Made by a program: the position numbers and the translations under genes. 64,000 bases of DNA from the NCBI RefSeq assembly GCF_041154485.1, contig NZ_AP028669.1:2108001-2172000 (forward strand), read 5' to 3'. Position 1 is the first letter of the stretch. Each line of letters starts with the position of its first letter. Positions 42,079-50,686 of this stretch are shown piece by piece. Under the pieces are notes generated by a model. That model was given only the letters and a program-made list of their open reading frames with translations. It was not told where the DNA came from and ran no database searches. Origin of the DNA: Variovorax sp. V93 (lineage in GTDB: Bacteria > Pseudomonadota > Gammaproteobacteria > Burkholderiales > Burkholderiaceae_C).

Positions 42079-44010
42079 TCAGGCGTTGCTGGTGGCGCGG
42101 ACCTCCTCGATGGTGGTCTGCCCCGACAGGACCTTGCCGATGCCGTCCTGGCGCAGCGTGCGCATGCCCTCGCGCAGGGCGGCTTCCTGCAGTTCCTCGG
42201 CGCGCGCGCCGCCTTGCACCAGGCGGCGCAGCGTCCTGGAGATCACCATCAGCTCGTGGATGCCGACGCGGCCGCTGAAGCCGGTGTTGTCGCAATGCAC
42301 GCATCCGGGGCTCGAAAAGGCCTGCAGCCGGCCGTCGCGGCCGTGCTGGCCGAGCCAGCCGCTGCGCACGGCTTCGCGTTCGTCCGGTGTCTCCTTTCCC
42401 GCGAACGCGTGCATGTAGTCGGCCAGCAGCTCCTCGGTTTCATCGGGGCGCATGGGGCGGCTCTGGATGCAGTGGCTGCACAGGCGCCGCACCAGGCGCT
42501 GCGCCAGCACCGCGAGCAGCGAGTCCGCGAAGTTGAAGGGGTCCATGCCCATGTCCAGCAGCCGCGTCACGGTTTCGGGCGCGCTGTTGGTGTGCAGCGT
42601 GGAAAGCACCAGATGGCCCGTGAGCGAGGCTTCGATCGCCGTCTTGGCCGTTTCCTCGTCGCGGATCTCGCCGACCATGATCACGTCCGGATCGGCGCGC
42701 ACGAAGGCCCGCAGCGCCTTGGCAAAGGTCCAGTCGATGCGCGGATTCACCTGCACCTGGCGCAGGCCGGGCTGGGTGATCTCGATCGGGTCTTCGGCGG
42801 TCCAGATCTTTCGCTCCGGCGTGTTGATGTGCATCAGGGCCGAGTGCAGCGTGGTGGTCTTGCCCGAGCCCGTGGGCCCCACGCACAGCACCATGCCATA
42901 GGGGCGCTCCACCGCCTTGGTGAGCTCGGCGAGGTTGCGCGGCGAGAGCCCGAGCTTGTCCAGCGCAATCGGCCTGGCCGAGGCCAGGATGCGCATCACC
43001 ACGTCTTCCAGGCCGTTGGCCGTGGGGATGGTGGCCACGCGCAGCTCGATGCGGTGCTGCGGCGAGTACTTGGCGAAATTGATCTTGCCGTCCTGGGGCT
43101 TGCGCTTTTCGCTGATGTCCAGGTCGCACATGATCTTCACGCGCGCGACCACCGCGTTGCGGTAGCTGGCCGGCAGCTCCAGGTGCGTGTGCAGCCGGCC
43201 GTCGCGGCGGAACCGGATGCGGGTCTTTTCCTTGCCCGGATAGCTCTCGATGTGGATGTCCGACACGCCTTCGCGGTGCGCGTCCACGATCATGCTGTTG
43301 ATCATCCGCACCAGCGAGTTGTCCGATTGCTCGATGGCCGTCTCCTCGACGGCCGGCGCGGGACCCTCCTTCTCGAGCGTGACCAGGAGGTCGCTGGTGC
43401 CCAGGCTGGTGCCGGGACCGGCGCTGCCGCCGGGGCCCGCGCCGCCGCCCATGTCGAAGTCCAGCGGCCGCGAGGGATCGTGCACGATGGTCGGGTCGGC
43501 CGAATCGGTGCCGATCTTGCCGTAGGCCTTGTAGAGCACGGTGTCCAGCACCAGGCATTCGCCGATCACCGGCACCACCTTCCTCTGGGAGATGAACTCC
43601 ACCTCGTCGATGGCCGCATGGCGGCTGGCCGGATCGTCGAGCGCAAGGATGAGGCGCCCCTCGTGGATCATGAGCGGCATCACCTGCAGGCGGCGGGCCA
43701 CGGCATGGCTGATGGTGCGCAGGGCGTCCACGGCCACCGGGAACTCGTGCAGGTTCACGAGCGGGTAGCCCATCTTGCGCACCAGCGCGGCCTGCAGCTG
43801 GGCCCGCGTCACCACGCCCATGCGCACCAGGGTCTCGCCCAGCGGCACGCTGCGGTCGAGCTGCTGCTGCGCAAGGCCGGCGCGCAGCTGCTCTTCCGTG
43901 AGCATGCCCAGCGCCATCAGGGCCTGGCCAATGCGCAGGATGGGCATGCGGCTCTGGACTTCCAGTGCGTGCAGCAATTGCTCGGGCGTGACGACTTCGG
44001 TGGGGGACAT
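42079..44010 (-). CDS. PilB/GspE-type secretion ATPase
   Basis: A 643-aa AAA-type hexameric ATPase. Two MshEN/T2SSE N-terminal modules lie near residues 25-90 and 90-165 (RIGQALMALGMLTEEQL, LGETLVRMGVVTRAQL). A Gly/Pro-rich linker (187-205) leads to the motor: DIHIES, Walker A GPTGSGKT (378-385), Walker B with DPDVIMVGEIRD, and the His box STLHTNSAPET. Cysteine pairs CSHC and CVHC form the zinc site typical of GspE/PilB. An AGGAG site fixes the ATG at 44010. It stands alone with no pilin or inner-membrane platform gene nearby, so whether it serves a type IV pilus or a type II system cannot be told. Confidence 0.88.
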   Translation of the reverse strand: MSPTEVVTPEQLLHALEVQSRMPILRIGQALMALGMLTEEQLRAGLAQQQLDRSVPLGETLVRMGVVTRAQLQAALVRKMGYPLVNLHEFPVAVDALRTISHAVARRLQVMPLMIHEGRLILALDDPASRHAAIDEVEFISQRKVVPVIGECLVLDTVLYKAYGKIGTDSADPTIVHDPSRPLDFDMGGGAGPGGSAGPGTSLGTSDLLVTLEKEGPAPAVEETAIEQSDNSLVRMINSMIVDAHREGVSDIHIESYPGKEKTRIRFRRDGRLHTHLELPASYRNAVVARVKIMCDLDISEKRKPQDGKINFAKYSPQHRIELRVATIPTANGLEDVVMRILASARPIALDKLGLSPRNLAELTKAVERPYGMVLCVGPTGSGKTTTLHSALMHINTPERKIWTAEDPIEITQPGLRQVQVNPRIDWTFAKALRAFVRADPDVIMVGEIRDEETAKTAIEASLTGHLVLSTLHTNSAPETVTRLLDMGMDPFNFADSLLAVLAQRLVRRLCSHCIQSRPMRPDETEELLADYMHAFAGKETPDEREAVRSGWLGQHGRDGRLQAFSSPGCVHCDNTGFSGRVGIHELMVISRTLRRLVQGGARAEELQEAALREGMRTLRQDGIGKVLSGQTTIEEVRATSNA

Positions 44011-44119
44011 GAAATGGTTTCTCCTGTGAAGGGGATTCTGAGGCCGCCAGGGCGGGCTTGTCAGCAGGAATGCGCCCCCCGCCAGCGGCAAGGGTGATGC
44101 GCAACCACTACCAAAGTTC

Positions 44120-47100
44120 TCAATCGGAGAAGCCGAAGGTGTTGCGTCCCGCGGCCTTGGCGCGATAGAGCGCGGCATCGGCGCGCGCCAGCAGGTCGGC
44201 CGCACCGGCCGAGGCGTCCGCGGCCTGGTGGAAGGCGATGCCGATGCTGGTCGTGACGTTCAGGCTGCGGCCGTCCAGTTCGAAGGGGACGGTGCCTACC
44301 CGCTCGACGATCTTCCGCGCGACCGCCACCGCGGCTTCCCGCGTGTGCACGTTCTCCAGCACGACCACGAACTCGTCGCCCGCCAGGCGCGCCACGGTGT
44401 CGGTGCTTCGCACGCTGGCCAGCAGGCGCTGCGCATATTCCACCAGCACGCCGTCGCCGGTCGCATGGCCGAGCGTGTCGTTGATGGTCTTGAAGTAGTC
44501 GATGTCGAGAAACAGCACCGCCAGCGCGTTGCCCGAACGCTGCGCGCGCGCGATGGCGCCGGGCAGGAACTCGTTGAAGGCGAGCCGGTTCGCCAGGCCG
44601 GTGAGCGTGTCGATGCGCGCCAGGTCGATCAGCTTGCGCTCCACCGCCTTCAGGGCACTGATGTCCAGGCTCAGCGAGAAGATGCCGCGCGTGATGCCGT
44701 CGGGGCCGATGTCGGGCACGTAGCTCACGCGCGTGGTGCGCTCGGCGCCGGTGGTCCTGGTCTGCGCCTCGAACTCCACGCGCTCGCCCGCCAGCGCGCG
44801 CGCGATCATGGGCTTGCGCGAAAGATACACGTCGGGCCCCACGACGTCGCTCACGTGGCGGCCCAGGACGGCGTCGGGCTCCACGCCGAACCATTCGCGG
44901 TAGGTGGCATTGGCGAAGGTGATCTTCTCCTCGCGGTCGATGTAGGTGATGAGTGCCGGCAGGTTGTCGGTGATGGTGCGCAGGCGCCTTTCGCTTTCGG
45001 CTTGCCGCAGCTCCGCGCGCTTGAGCGCGGTGATGTTGAAAGTCATGAGATAGAAACCCACGAGCCCGCCCTGCGGGTCCATGTCGGCCACCAGGTTGAC
45101 CTGGAAAAAGCCATCCTTCCCGCCCAGCGGCGCCTGCACCGGAAAGCGCACCGACTTGCCCTCGCGCACCAGCGGAAGGTAGGGCCGGATCTGCCGGTGC
45201 ACCGTCTTGCCCAGCGCCGAGCGCAGCGTGACGTTCTCGAGCGGGCCGCTGCCCAGCCCCGCCATCTGCCGCGCGCGGCTGTTGGCGAAGAGGCAGTTCT
45301 CCGCGCTGTCGAAATAGCCCACCAGCGCCGGGATGCTGTCGGTCACGTCGCGCAGCCGCTTCTGCTGTTCGGTCAGGGCCTTGCGTATGTTCACCTCGTC
45401 GGTGATGTCGAAGGTCATCGCGAACACGCCCTGCACCACGCCGCTCGCGTCCCGGTCGGGAATGTAGTGGGCCTTGAAGGTGCGGTCGCCGATGCCCAGC
45501 GCCGGATCGCCGGATTTCTCGACCACCACCGTTTCACCGGCCAGCGCGCGCTCGTAGGCCGGCGCCACGATGGCAAAGTCCGACGGGCCGCGAACCTCCG
45601 GCATCGATTGCCCCACCATGGCCCGGTCCTGGTGCAGGGCCTTCACCTGGGCATTGACGAAGGTGTATCTCAGCGAGGAATCGACGTGCGAGACCAGCGC
45701 GGGGATGTTGTCGGCAATGACGCGGACCTGCGCCTCGCTGTGGGCAAGGCTGAATTCGATGCGCTTGCGCTCGGTCACGTCGGAGGTCATGGCGTAGTAG
45801 CCACGGACCTGGCCGGCCTGGTCGCGGTCGGGGATGAGTTCGGTCTGGAAGTAGCGGTCTTCCTCGCCGCGCTTCGCCTCGCCCCGGCTTTCGAAGCTGA
45901 CGGCCTCGCCAGCCAGCACGCGCCGCACGGCGGCATCCACCGTCTCGTCCTCGCCGATGTTCTGCGCCGTGCGCCCGATCAGCTGGGCCGCGCCGCGGTC
46001 GAACTTCCTGCACAGCGGGGCGTTCACGAAGGTGTAGCGGCCCTGCGCATCCACGTGCGACACCAGCGCGGGAAGGTTGTCGGTGATGTCGCGCAGGAAC
46101 TTCTCGCTCGATTTGCGCTGCTGCATCAGCGTGTCGAAGGTGCGCGCGAGATCGCCGATCTCGTCGTGCCGGTAGGTGCGCGGCACGGCCGTCTGCAGGG
46201 CCGGGTTGTCCACATCCAGCATGTGCCGGTGCAGGTGCCTGAGCGGCGTGAGCTGCTGGCGCACGAAGCCCAGCACCGCGGCACCCGCGAGCATGGCGAG
46301 CACCACCGCGCCGATCCATGCCGAGCGCTCGATGGCGTCGACCCGGGCGAAGGCTTCCGTGCTCGGGTACATGGACCCGAGCACCCAGTTGGTCTGCGGG
46401 ATGCGCTTGAAGGCGTAGAGGCCGTGCACGCCCGCATGGTTGAAGCCTTCGGTCGCGCCTTCGTAGCCTTCGACCGGGCGCTCGATCTCGGGATTGCCGA
46501 CCCCCTTCAGGCCCGTCTGGTTGATGATGCGCTCGGTGCGCGGATGGTCGATCACCACGCCTTCCGTGCTGGTGATGAACAGGTAGCCCGTTTCGCCGAA
46601 TTTCACGTCGGCGAGCTCGCCCAGGATGTTCCGGTCCTTCAGGTTGATGGCGCCCGAGATCACGTATCTGACGTTGCCGGCGGCGTCGAGCACCGGCTCG
46701 GTCATGGCGATCTGCGCCAGGCCGGTGAGCCGGTTGAGGTAGGGCTCGGAGATCACGCCGGCGCGGGCCGCGAGCGTTTGCTGGAAGTACGCACGGTCCT
46801 TGATGTTGACCTTGCCGGGCTGCTGCGGGCCGCTCAGGCTCGCGACCAGGTCGCCTTCGGCCGTGAAGAAGGCGACGTTGCTGAACGCCTTGCGAAGCGA
46901 CGGGTGCTTTTCGAGGAAGGCCTGCAGCGCCGGCGTGTCGGGGAACTCGCTGAGTGCCACGCTGTCGGCGAAGGTCTCCAGCAGCGTGCGGCGGCTCACG
47001 AACTTTTGGTCGATGGTGTTCGCAATGGCCGACAGGCGGGCGAAGGCTTCGCTTTCGATGGAGGCCTTTATGCTGGTCTTGACCAGCTGCAGGGCGACCG

Positions 47101-47206
47101 TTGCAATGGCGAGGGTGGCCGCCAGGACGACCGCGGCAATGCCCAGGCCGAGGCGTGTGTTCAGGCTGATGCGGATGTTCCGAAGACCGGGTAAGTTCAT
47201 TGGCAT
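44120..47206 (-). CDS. Membrane sensor diguanylate cyclase (dCACHE-HAMP-4xPAS-GGDEF)
   Basis: A 1028-aa signalling protein. A first membrane helix (about 16-38) and a second (about 295-318) enclose a periplasmic dCACHE sensor (DRAYFQQTLAARAGVISEP, MTEPVLDAAGNVRYVISG). A HAMP-like segment follows, then four PAS domains, each opening with a DNLPALV-like phrase (SHVDAQGRYTFVN, SHVDSSLRYTFVN, GYFDSAENCLFAN, TYIDREEKITFAN). The C-terminal GGDEF domain has LARIDTLTGLANRLAF and the active-site variant LAGDEFVVV. Two starts are possible (47206 and 47200); neither has a good ribosome site. It makes c-di-GMP in response to an external signal; the ligand is unknown. Confidence 0.9.
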   Translation of the reverse strand: MPMNLPGLRNIRISLNTRLGLGIAAVVLAATLAIATVALQLVKTSIKASIESEAFARLSAIANTIDQKFVSRRTLLETFADSVALSEFPDTPALQAFLEKHPSLRKAFSNVAFFTAEGDLVASLSGPQQPGKVNIKDRAYFQQTLAARAGVISEPYLNRLTGLAQIAMTEPVLDAAGNVRYVISGAINLKDRNILGELADVKFGETGYLFITSTEGVVIDHPRTERIINQTGLKGVGNPEIERPVEGYEGATEGFNHAGVHGLYAFKRIPQTNWVLGSMYPSTEAFARVDAIERSAWIGAVVLAMLAGAAVLGFVRQQLTPLRHLHRHMLDVDNPALQTAVPRTYRHDEIGDLARTFDTLMQQRKSSEKFLRDITDNLPALVSHVDAQGRYTFVNAPLCRKFDRGAAQLIGRTAQNIGEDETVDAAVRRVLAGEAVSFESRGEAKRGEEDRYFQTELIPDRDQAGQVRGYYAMTSDVTERKRIEFSLAHSEAQVRVIADNIPALVSHVDSSLRYTFVNAQVKALHQDRAMVGQSMPEVRGPSDFAIVAPAYERALAGETVVVEKSGDPALGIGDRTFKAHYIPDRDASGVVQGVFAMTFDITDEVNIRKALTEQQKRLRDVTDSIPALVGYFDSAENCLFANSRARQMAGLGSGPLENVTLRSALGKTVHRQIRPYLPLVREGKSVRFPVQAPLGGKDGFFQVNLVADMDPQGGLVGFYLMTFNITALKRAELRQAESERRLRTITDNLPALITYIDREEKITFANATYREWFGVEPDAVLGRHVSDVVGPDVYLSRKPMIARALAGERVEFEAQTRTTGAERTTRVSYVPDIGPDGITRGIFSLSLDISALKAVERKLIDLARIDTLTGLANRLAFNEFLPGAIARAQRSGNALAVLFLDIDYFKTINDTLGHATGDGVLVEYAQRLLASVRSTDTVARLAGDEFVVVLENVHTREAAVAVARKIVERVGTVPFELDGRSLNVTTSIGIAFHQAADASAGAADLLARADAALYRAKAAGRNTFGFSD

Positions 47207-47315
47207 GGACGTGCACCGCGATGAGGTCCGCGCTGCGCCTGCACGTAGTGTGTCAGAACCGGGGACCGGGCCGCTGCGCGCAATCCCCCATACGCCGCTC
47301 GCCCACGCCGCACCC

Positions 47316-48980
47316 TCACATTTCCTCGCGCTTGAGAAGATAGTCGAGCGGGCCGACGCGGAACCAGCGGTAGCCGTAGGGCTCCAGCAGCATGCAGTGC
47401 TTTCCCTTGGGGTTGGCGCGGCTGTGCGCGTTGGAGAGCAGGTTGACCAGCTGCCCGCCATGCCTGCCGAGCGCCTTGGCACCGAGCTTTATTTCCAGCG
47501 GACTTTCGCTGAGGTTGTGCACGAAGACCGCCGCGTTGCCGCGCCATTCGTAGCGCATGACGAGCACCGCCCGCTCCTCGTTCGGAATCACCTCGAAATT
47601 GCCCCAGCCGATCTCGGGCACTTCCTTTCGCATGCGGAACACGCGCTCCATCCAGTTGAGCAGCGACTCGGGATCGCGCCGCTGGGCCGCCACGTTCACG
47701 TGCTCGAAGCCATAGGCACCGCCCGTGATCACGGGCAGCACCGGCTTCGAGGAGGTGGTGAATCCGCCCTGGCGTTCGGTGGACCACTGCATCGGCGTGC
47801 GCGCGCAGTTGCGCTCCGGCAGGCTCAGGTCGTCGCCCATGCCGATCTCGTCGCCGTAGCGGATCACCGGCGTGCCGGGCAGGGTGAGCATCAGGCTGTA
47901 GGCCAGCTCGAGGCGCCGCCGGTTGCCGCCGAGCATCGGTGCCAGCCTGCGGCGTATGCCGCGGTCGTACAGCTGCATGTCCTTTTCGGGGCCGAAGGCG
48001 GCGAACACGCGCTGGCGCTGCGCGGGCCGCAGGCGGCCCAGGTCGAGCTCGTCGTGGTTGCGCAGGAAGATGCCCCATTGCGAGGTGGCGGGACGCGCCC
48101 GGGTCGCCTCCAGCGCCTTGGCCAGCGGCCGCGAGTCGCCCGCGGCCATTGCATAGAAGAGGTGCTGGTTGACCTGGAAGTTGAACATCATGTGCAGCCG
48201 CTCGCCTTCCTCGCCGAAGTAGGCCATGTTGGTGCTGGGTAGCACGTTGGCCTCGGCAAGGATGATCGCATCGCCCCGGCGCCACTGGAGCAGTTCGCGG
48301 AACTGCCGCAGCATGTCGAACTTCTCGGTCGGGCGCACGACCCTCGGGCCCTTTGCGCCGATCACGAAGGGCACGGCGTCCATGCGGAAGCCGGACACGC
48401 CCATCTGGGTCCAGAAGCCCATGATCTTCAGGATCTCGGCCTGCACCTCGGGGTTGGCGGTGTTCAGGTCGGGCTGGAATTCATAGAAGCGGTGGAAGTA
48501 CCAGCGCCTTGCGAGCTTGTCGAAGGTCCAGGTCGATTTCTGCACGCCGGCGAAGACCACACCATCGGTGTAGCGAGGCGGTTTCTTGTCGGACCACACA
48601 TACCAGTTGTGATACTTTGACTTGCGGTCCCTGCGCGCCTGCTGGAACCACGGGTGCTGGTCCGAGGTGTGGTTCACCACCAGGTCCATCAGCACGCGCA
48701 TGCCGAGGCGCGAAGCCGAATGCGTGAATTCGACGAAATCGCCGAGCGTGCCGAACCGGGGATCGACGTTGTAAAAGTCAGAAACATCGTAGCCGTCGTC
48801 CTGCCTCGGCGATGGATGGAAGGGCATCAGCCACAAGGTGGTGACACCCAGGCCGTGAAGGTATTCCAGCCGCCGTGTCAGCCCCTCGAAGTCGCCGCAG
48901 CCATCGCCGTTGGAGTCCATGAAGGTTCCCACGGAGAGGCAATACACCACGGCGTTTTTGTACCAAAGGTCGTTGATCAT
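47316..48980 (-). CDS. GH13 alpha-amylase family enzyme (trehalose-synthase-like)
   Basis: A 554-aa alpha-glucan or disaccharide-active enzyme. Catalytic triad regions: GVSGFRMDAVPF (nucleophile Asp), AIILAEANVLP (acid/base Glu) and IFLRNHDELDL (stabilising Asp), with LMDLVVNHTSDQHPWFQ as the first conserved block. The MNFQVNQHLFYAMA-type segment and RTPMQWS with a C-terminal beta domain (NAAVFVHNLSESPLEI) resemble the trehalose synthase subfamily, but no maltokinase domain is attached. An AGGAGGTT site sets the ATG at 48980. It is divergent from the second GH13 gene with only 60 bases between. Confidence 0.85.
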   Translation of the reverse strand: MINDLWYKNAVVYCLSVGTFMDSNGDGCGDFEGLTRRLEYLHGLGVTTLWLMPFHPSPRQDDGYDVSDFYNVDPRFGTLGDFVEFTHSASRLGMRVLMDLVVNHTSDQHPWFQQARRDRKSKYHNWYVWSDKKPPRYTDGVVFAGVQKSTWTFDKLARRWYFHRFYEFQPDLNTANPEVQAEILKIMGFWTQMGVSGFRMDAVPFVIGAKGPRVVRPTEKFDMLRQFRELLQWRRGDAIILAEANVLPSTNMAYFGEEGERLHMMFNFQVNQHLFYAMAAGDSRPLAKALEATRARPATSQWGIFLRNHDELDLGRLRPAQRQRVFAAFGPEKDMQLYDRGIRRRLAPMLGGNRRRLELAYSLMLTLPGTPVIRYGDEIGMGDDLSLPERNCARTPMQWSTERQGGFTTSSKPVLPVITGGAYGFEHVNVAAQRRDPESLLNWMERVFRMRKEVPEIGWGNFEVIPNEERAVLVMRYEWRGNAAVFVHNLSESPLEIKLGAKALGRHGGQLVNLLSNAHSRANPKGKHCMLLEPYGYRWFRVGPLDYLLKREEM

Positions 48981-49040
48981 GGCGGGGAACCTCCTGAAGA
49001 TCGGAACCTCGCAAACCCGGAACACACGAAAGGAAACCCG

Positions 49041-50651
49041 ATGTCGGCCGATGCTTGGTGGAAGAACGGAATCGTCTACCAGATCTATCCGCGTTCATTC
49101 CAGGACAGCGATGGAGACGGCATCGGCGACCTGCGAGGCATCCGCAAGCGGCTCGATTATCTGGTCGAGCTCGGCGTGGATGCCATCTGGATATCGCCGA
49201 TCTACCCCTCACCAATGGCCGACTTCGGGTACGACATATCCGACTACTGCAACATCGATCCGCGCTTCGGCACGCTCGAGGACTTCGATGCGCTCGCGGC
49301 GGAATGCAGGGCGCGCGGCCTCAAGCTGGTGCTGGACTTCGTGCCCAACCACACCTCCGACCAGCACCCCTGGTTCGTGCAGAGCCGCGCCTCGCGCACG
49401 AGCCCCAGGCGCGACTGGTACCTGTGGCGCGATCCTGCGCCTGATGGCGGCCCACCCAACAACTGGCTCAGCAATTTCGGCGGTCCGGCATGGACCTTCG
49501 ACGAAGCCAGCGGCCAGTACTACTGCCACTCCTTCCTGAAGCAGCAGCCCGACCTCAACTGGCGCAACCGCGAGGTGCGCGAGGCGATGTACGAGGTGCT
49601 GCGCTTCTGGCTGCGGCGCGGGGTGGACGGTTTCCGCGTCGACGTGCTCTACCACCTCGTCAAGGACGACCAGTTCCGCGACAACCCGCCCAACCCGTCG
49701 TTCCAGCCGGGGCAGGACCCCTCGCACCGGCTGCTGGCGCTCTACACGACGGACCGGCCGGAGATGCAGGACATCGTGGTCGAGATGCGCCGCGTGGTCG
49801 ACGCGTTCAGCGACGAGGCTTCGGCGCGGGTGCTGATCGGCGAGCTCTATCTTCCGCTCGAGCGGCTCATGGCCTATTACGGGCGCACCTCCGAAGGCCT
49901 GTTGCAGGGCGTGCAGCTGCCGTTCAATTTCCAGCTCATCGCGGCGCCCTGGCATGCGGCCGAAATCGACCGCATCGTGCGCAACTACGAGGCGGCGTTG
50001 CCGCACGGCGCGGCGCCCAACTGGGTGCTCGGCAACCACGACAAGCCGCGCATCGCGAGCCGCGCGGGGCAGGAGCGGGCGCGGCTCGCGGCAATGCTGC
50101 TGCTGACGCTGCGCGGCACGCCCACGCTCTACTACGGCGACGAGATCGGCCTGACCGACGTTCCCATTCCGCCCGATGAGGTGCAGGACCCGTTCGAGAA
50201 GAACGAGCCGGGCAAGGGCCTCGGGCGCGATCCGCAGCGCACGCCCATGCAGTGGAGCCGGGCACATGCGGCCGGCTTCACCGATGGCACGCCATGGCTG
50301 CGCCTTGGCGGCGACTGGGGCATGCGCAACGTGGAGTCGCAGCTGGCCGATCCGGCCTCGATGCTGCAGCTCTACAAGCGGCTCATCGCGCTGCGGCGCA
50401 ACGAGCCCGCGCTGCACGAAGGAAGCCATGAGCAGCTCGATGCCGGCGCCGACGTGCTGGCCTATGCAAGAACCTCCGGGGACAGGCGGCTGGTCGTGCT
50501 GCTGAACTTCGCCACCACCGAAACCCGGGTGGCCGCCGATCTGCTGCCGGCGGAAGTGGTCGTGCTGGCTTCCACCCATGCGGACCGCACCGGCGCGGTG
50601 GCCGGCGAGCTGGTGCTGCAGCCGCTCGAAGGCGTGATCGTCACGCACTGA
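49041..50651 (+). CDS. GH13 alpha-glucosidase (oligo-1,6-glucosidase group)
   Basis: A 536-aa cytosolic glycosidase. It starts WWKNGIVYQIYPRSFQDSDG, the hallmark of the alpha-glucosidase/oligo-1,6-glucosidase/trehalose-6-phosphate hydrolase branch. Catalytic regions: GVDGFRVDVLYH (Asp), VLIGELYLPL (Glu) and WVLGNHDKPRI (Asp). ATG at 49041 is preceded by AAAGGAAA. It shares a 60-base divergent promoter region with the other GH13 gene, so the two are probably co-regulated and work on maltose, trehalose or glycogen fragments. glgB lies 13 kb downstream, beyond the T6SS module. Confidence 0.87.
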   Translation: MSADAWWKNGIVYQIYPRSFQDSDGDGIGDLRGIRKRLDYLVELGVDAIWISPIYPSPMADFGYDISDYCNIDPRFGTLEDFDALAAECRARGLKLVLDFVPNHTSDQHPWFVQSRASRTSPRRDWYLWRDPAPDGGPPNNWLSNFGGPAWTFDEASGQYYCHSFLKQQPDLNWRNREVREAMYEVLRFWLRRGVDGFRVDVLYHLVKDDQFRDNPPNPSFQPGQDPSHRLLALYTTDRPEMQDIVVEMRRVVDAFSDEASARVLIGELYLPLERLMAYYGRTSEGLLQGVQLPFNFQLIAAPWHAAEIDRIVRNYEAALPHGAAPNWVLGNHDKPRIASRAGQERARLAAMLLLTLRGTPTLYYGDEIGLTDVPIPPDEVQDPFEKNEPGKGLGRDPQRTPMQWSRAHAAGFTDGTPWLRLGGDWGMRNVESQLADPASMLQLYKRLIALRRNEPALHEGSHEQLDAGADVLAYARTSGDRRLVVLLNFATTETRVAADLLPAEVVVLASTHADRTGAVAGELVLQPLEGVIVTH

Positions 50652-50686
50652 TCGGTGCGCGAAAGACGGTGCGGGGAAAGACGCGG

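Noticed and set aside
42214..47194. Very long plus-strand open frames opposite the PilB-like ATPase and the GGDEF gene
   Set aside because: The opposite strand carries continuous catalytic motifs over the same bases; the frames here have shadow-type composition and no start signals.
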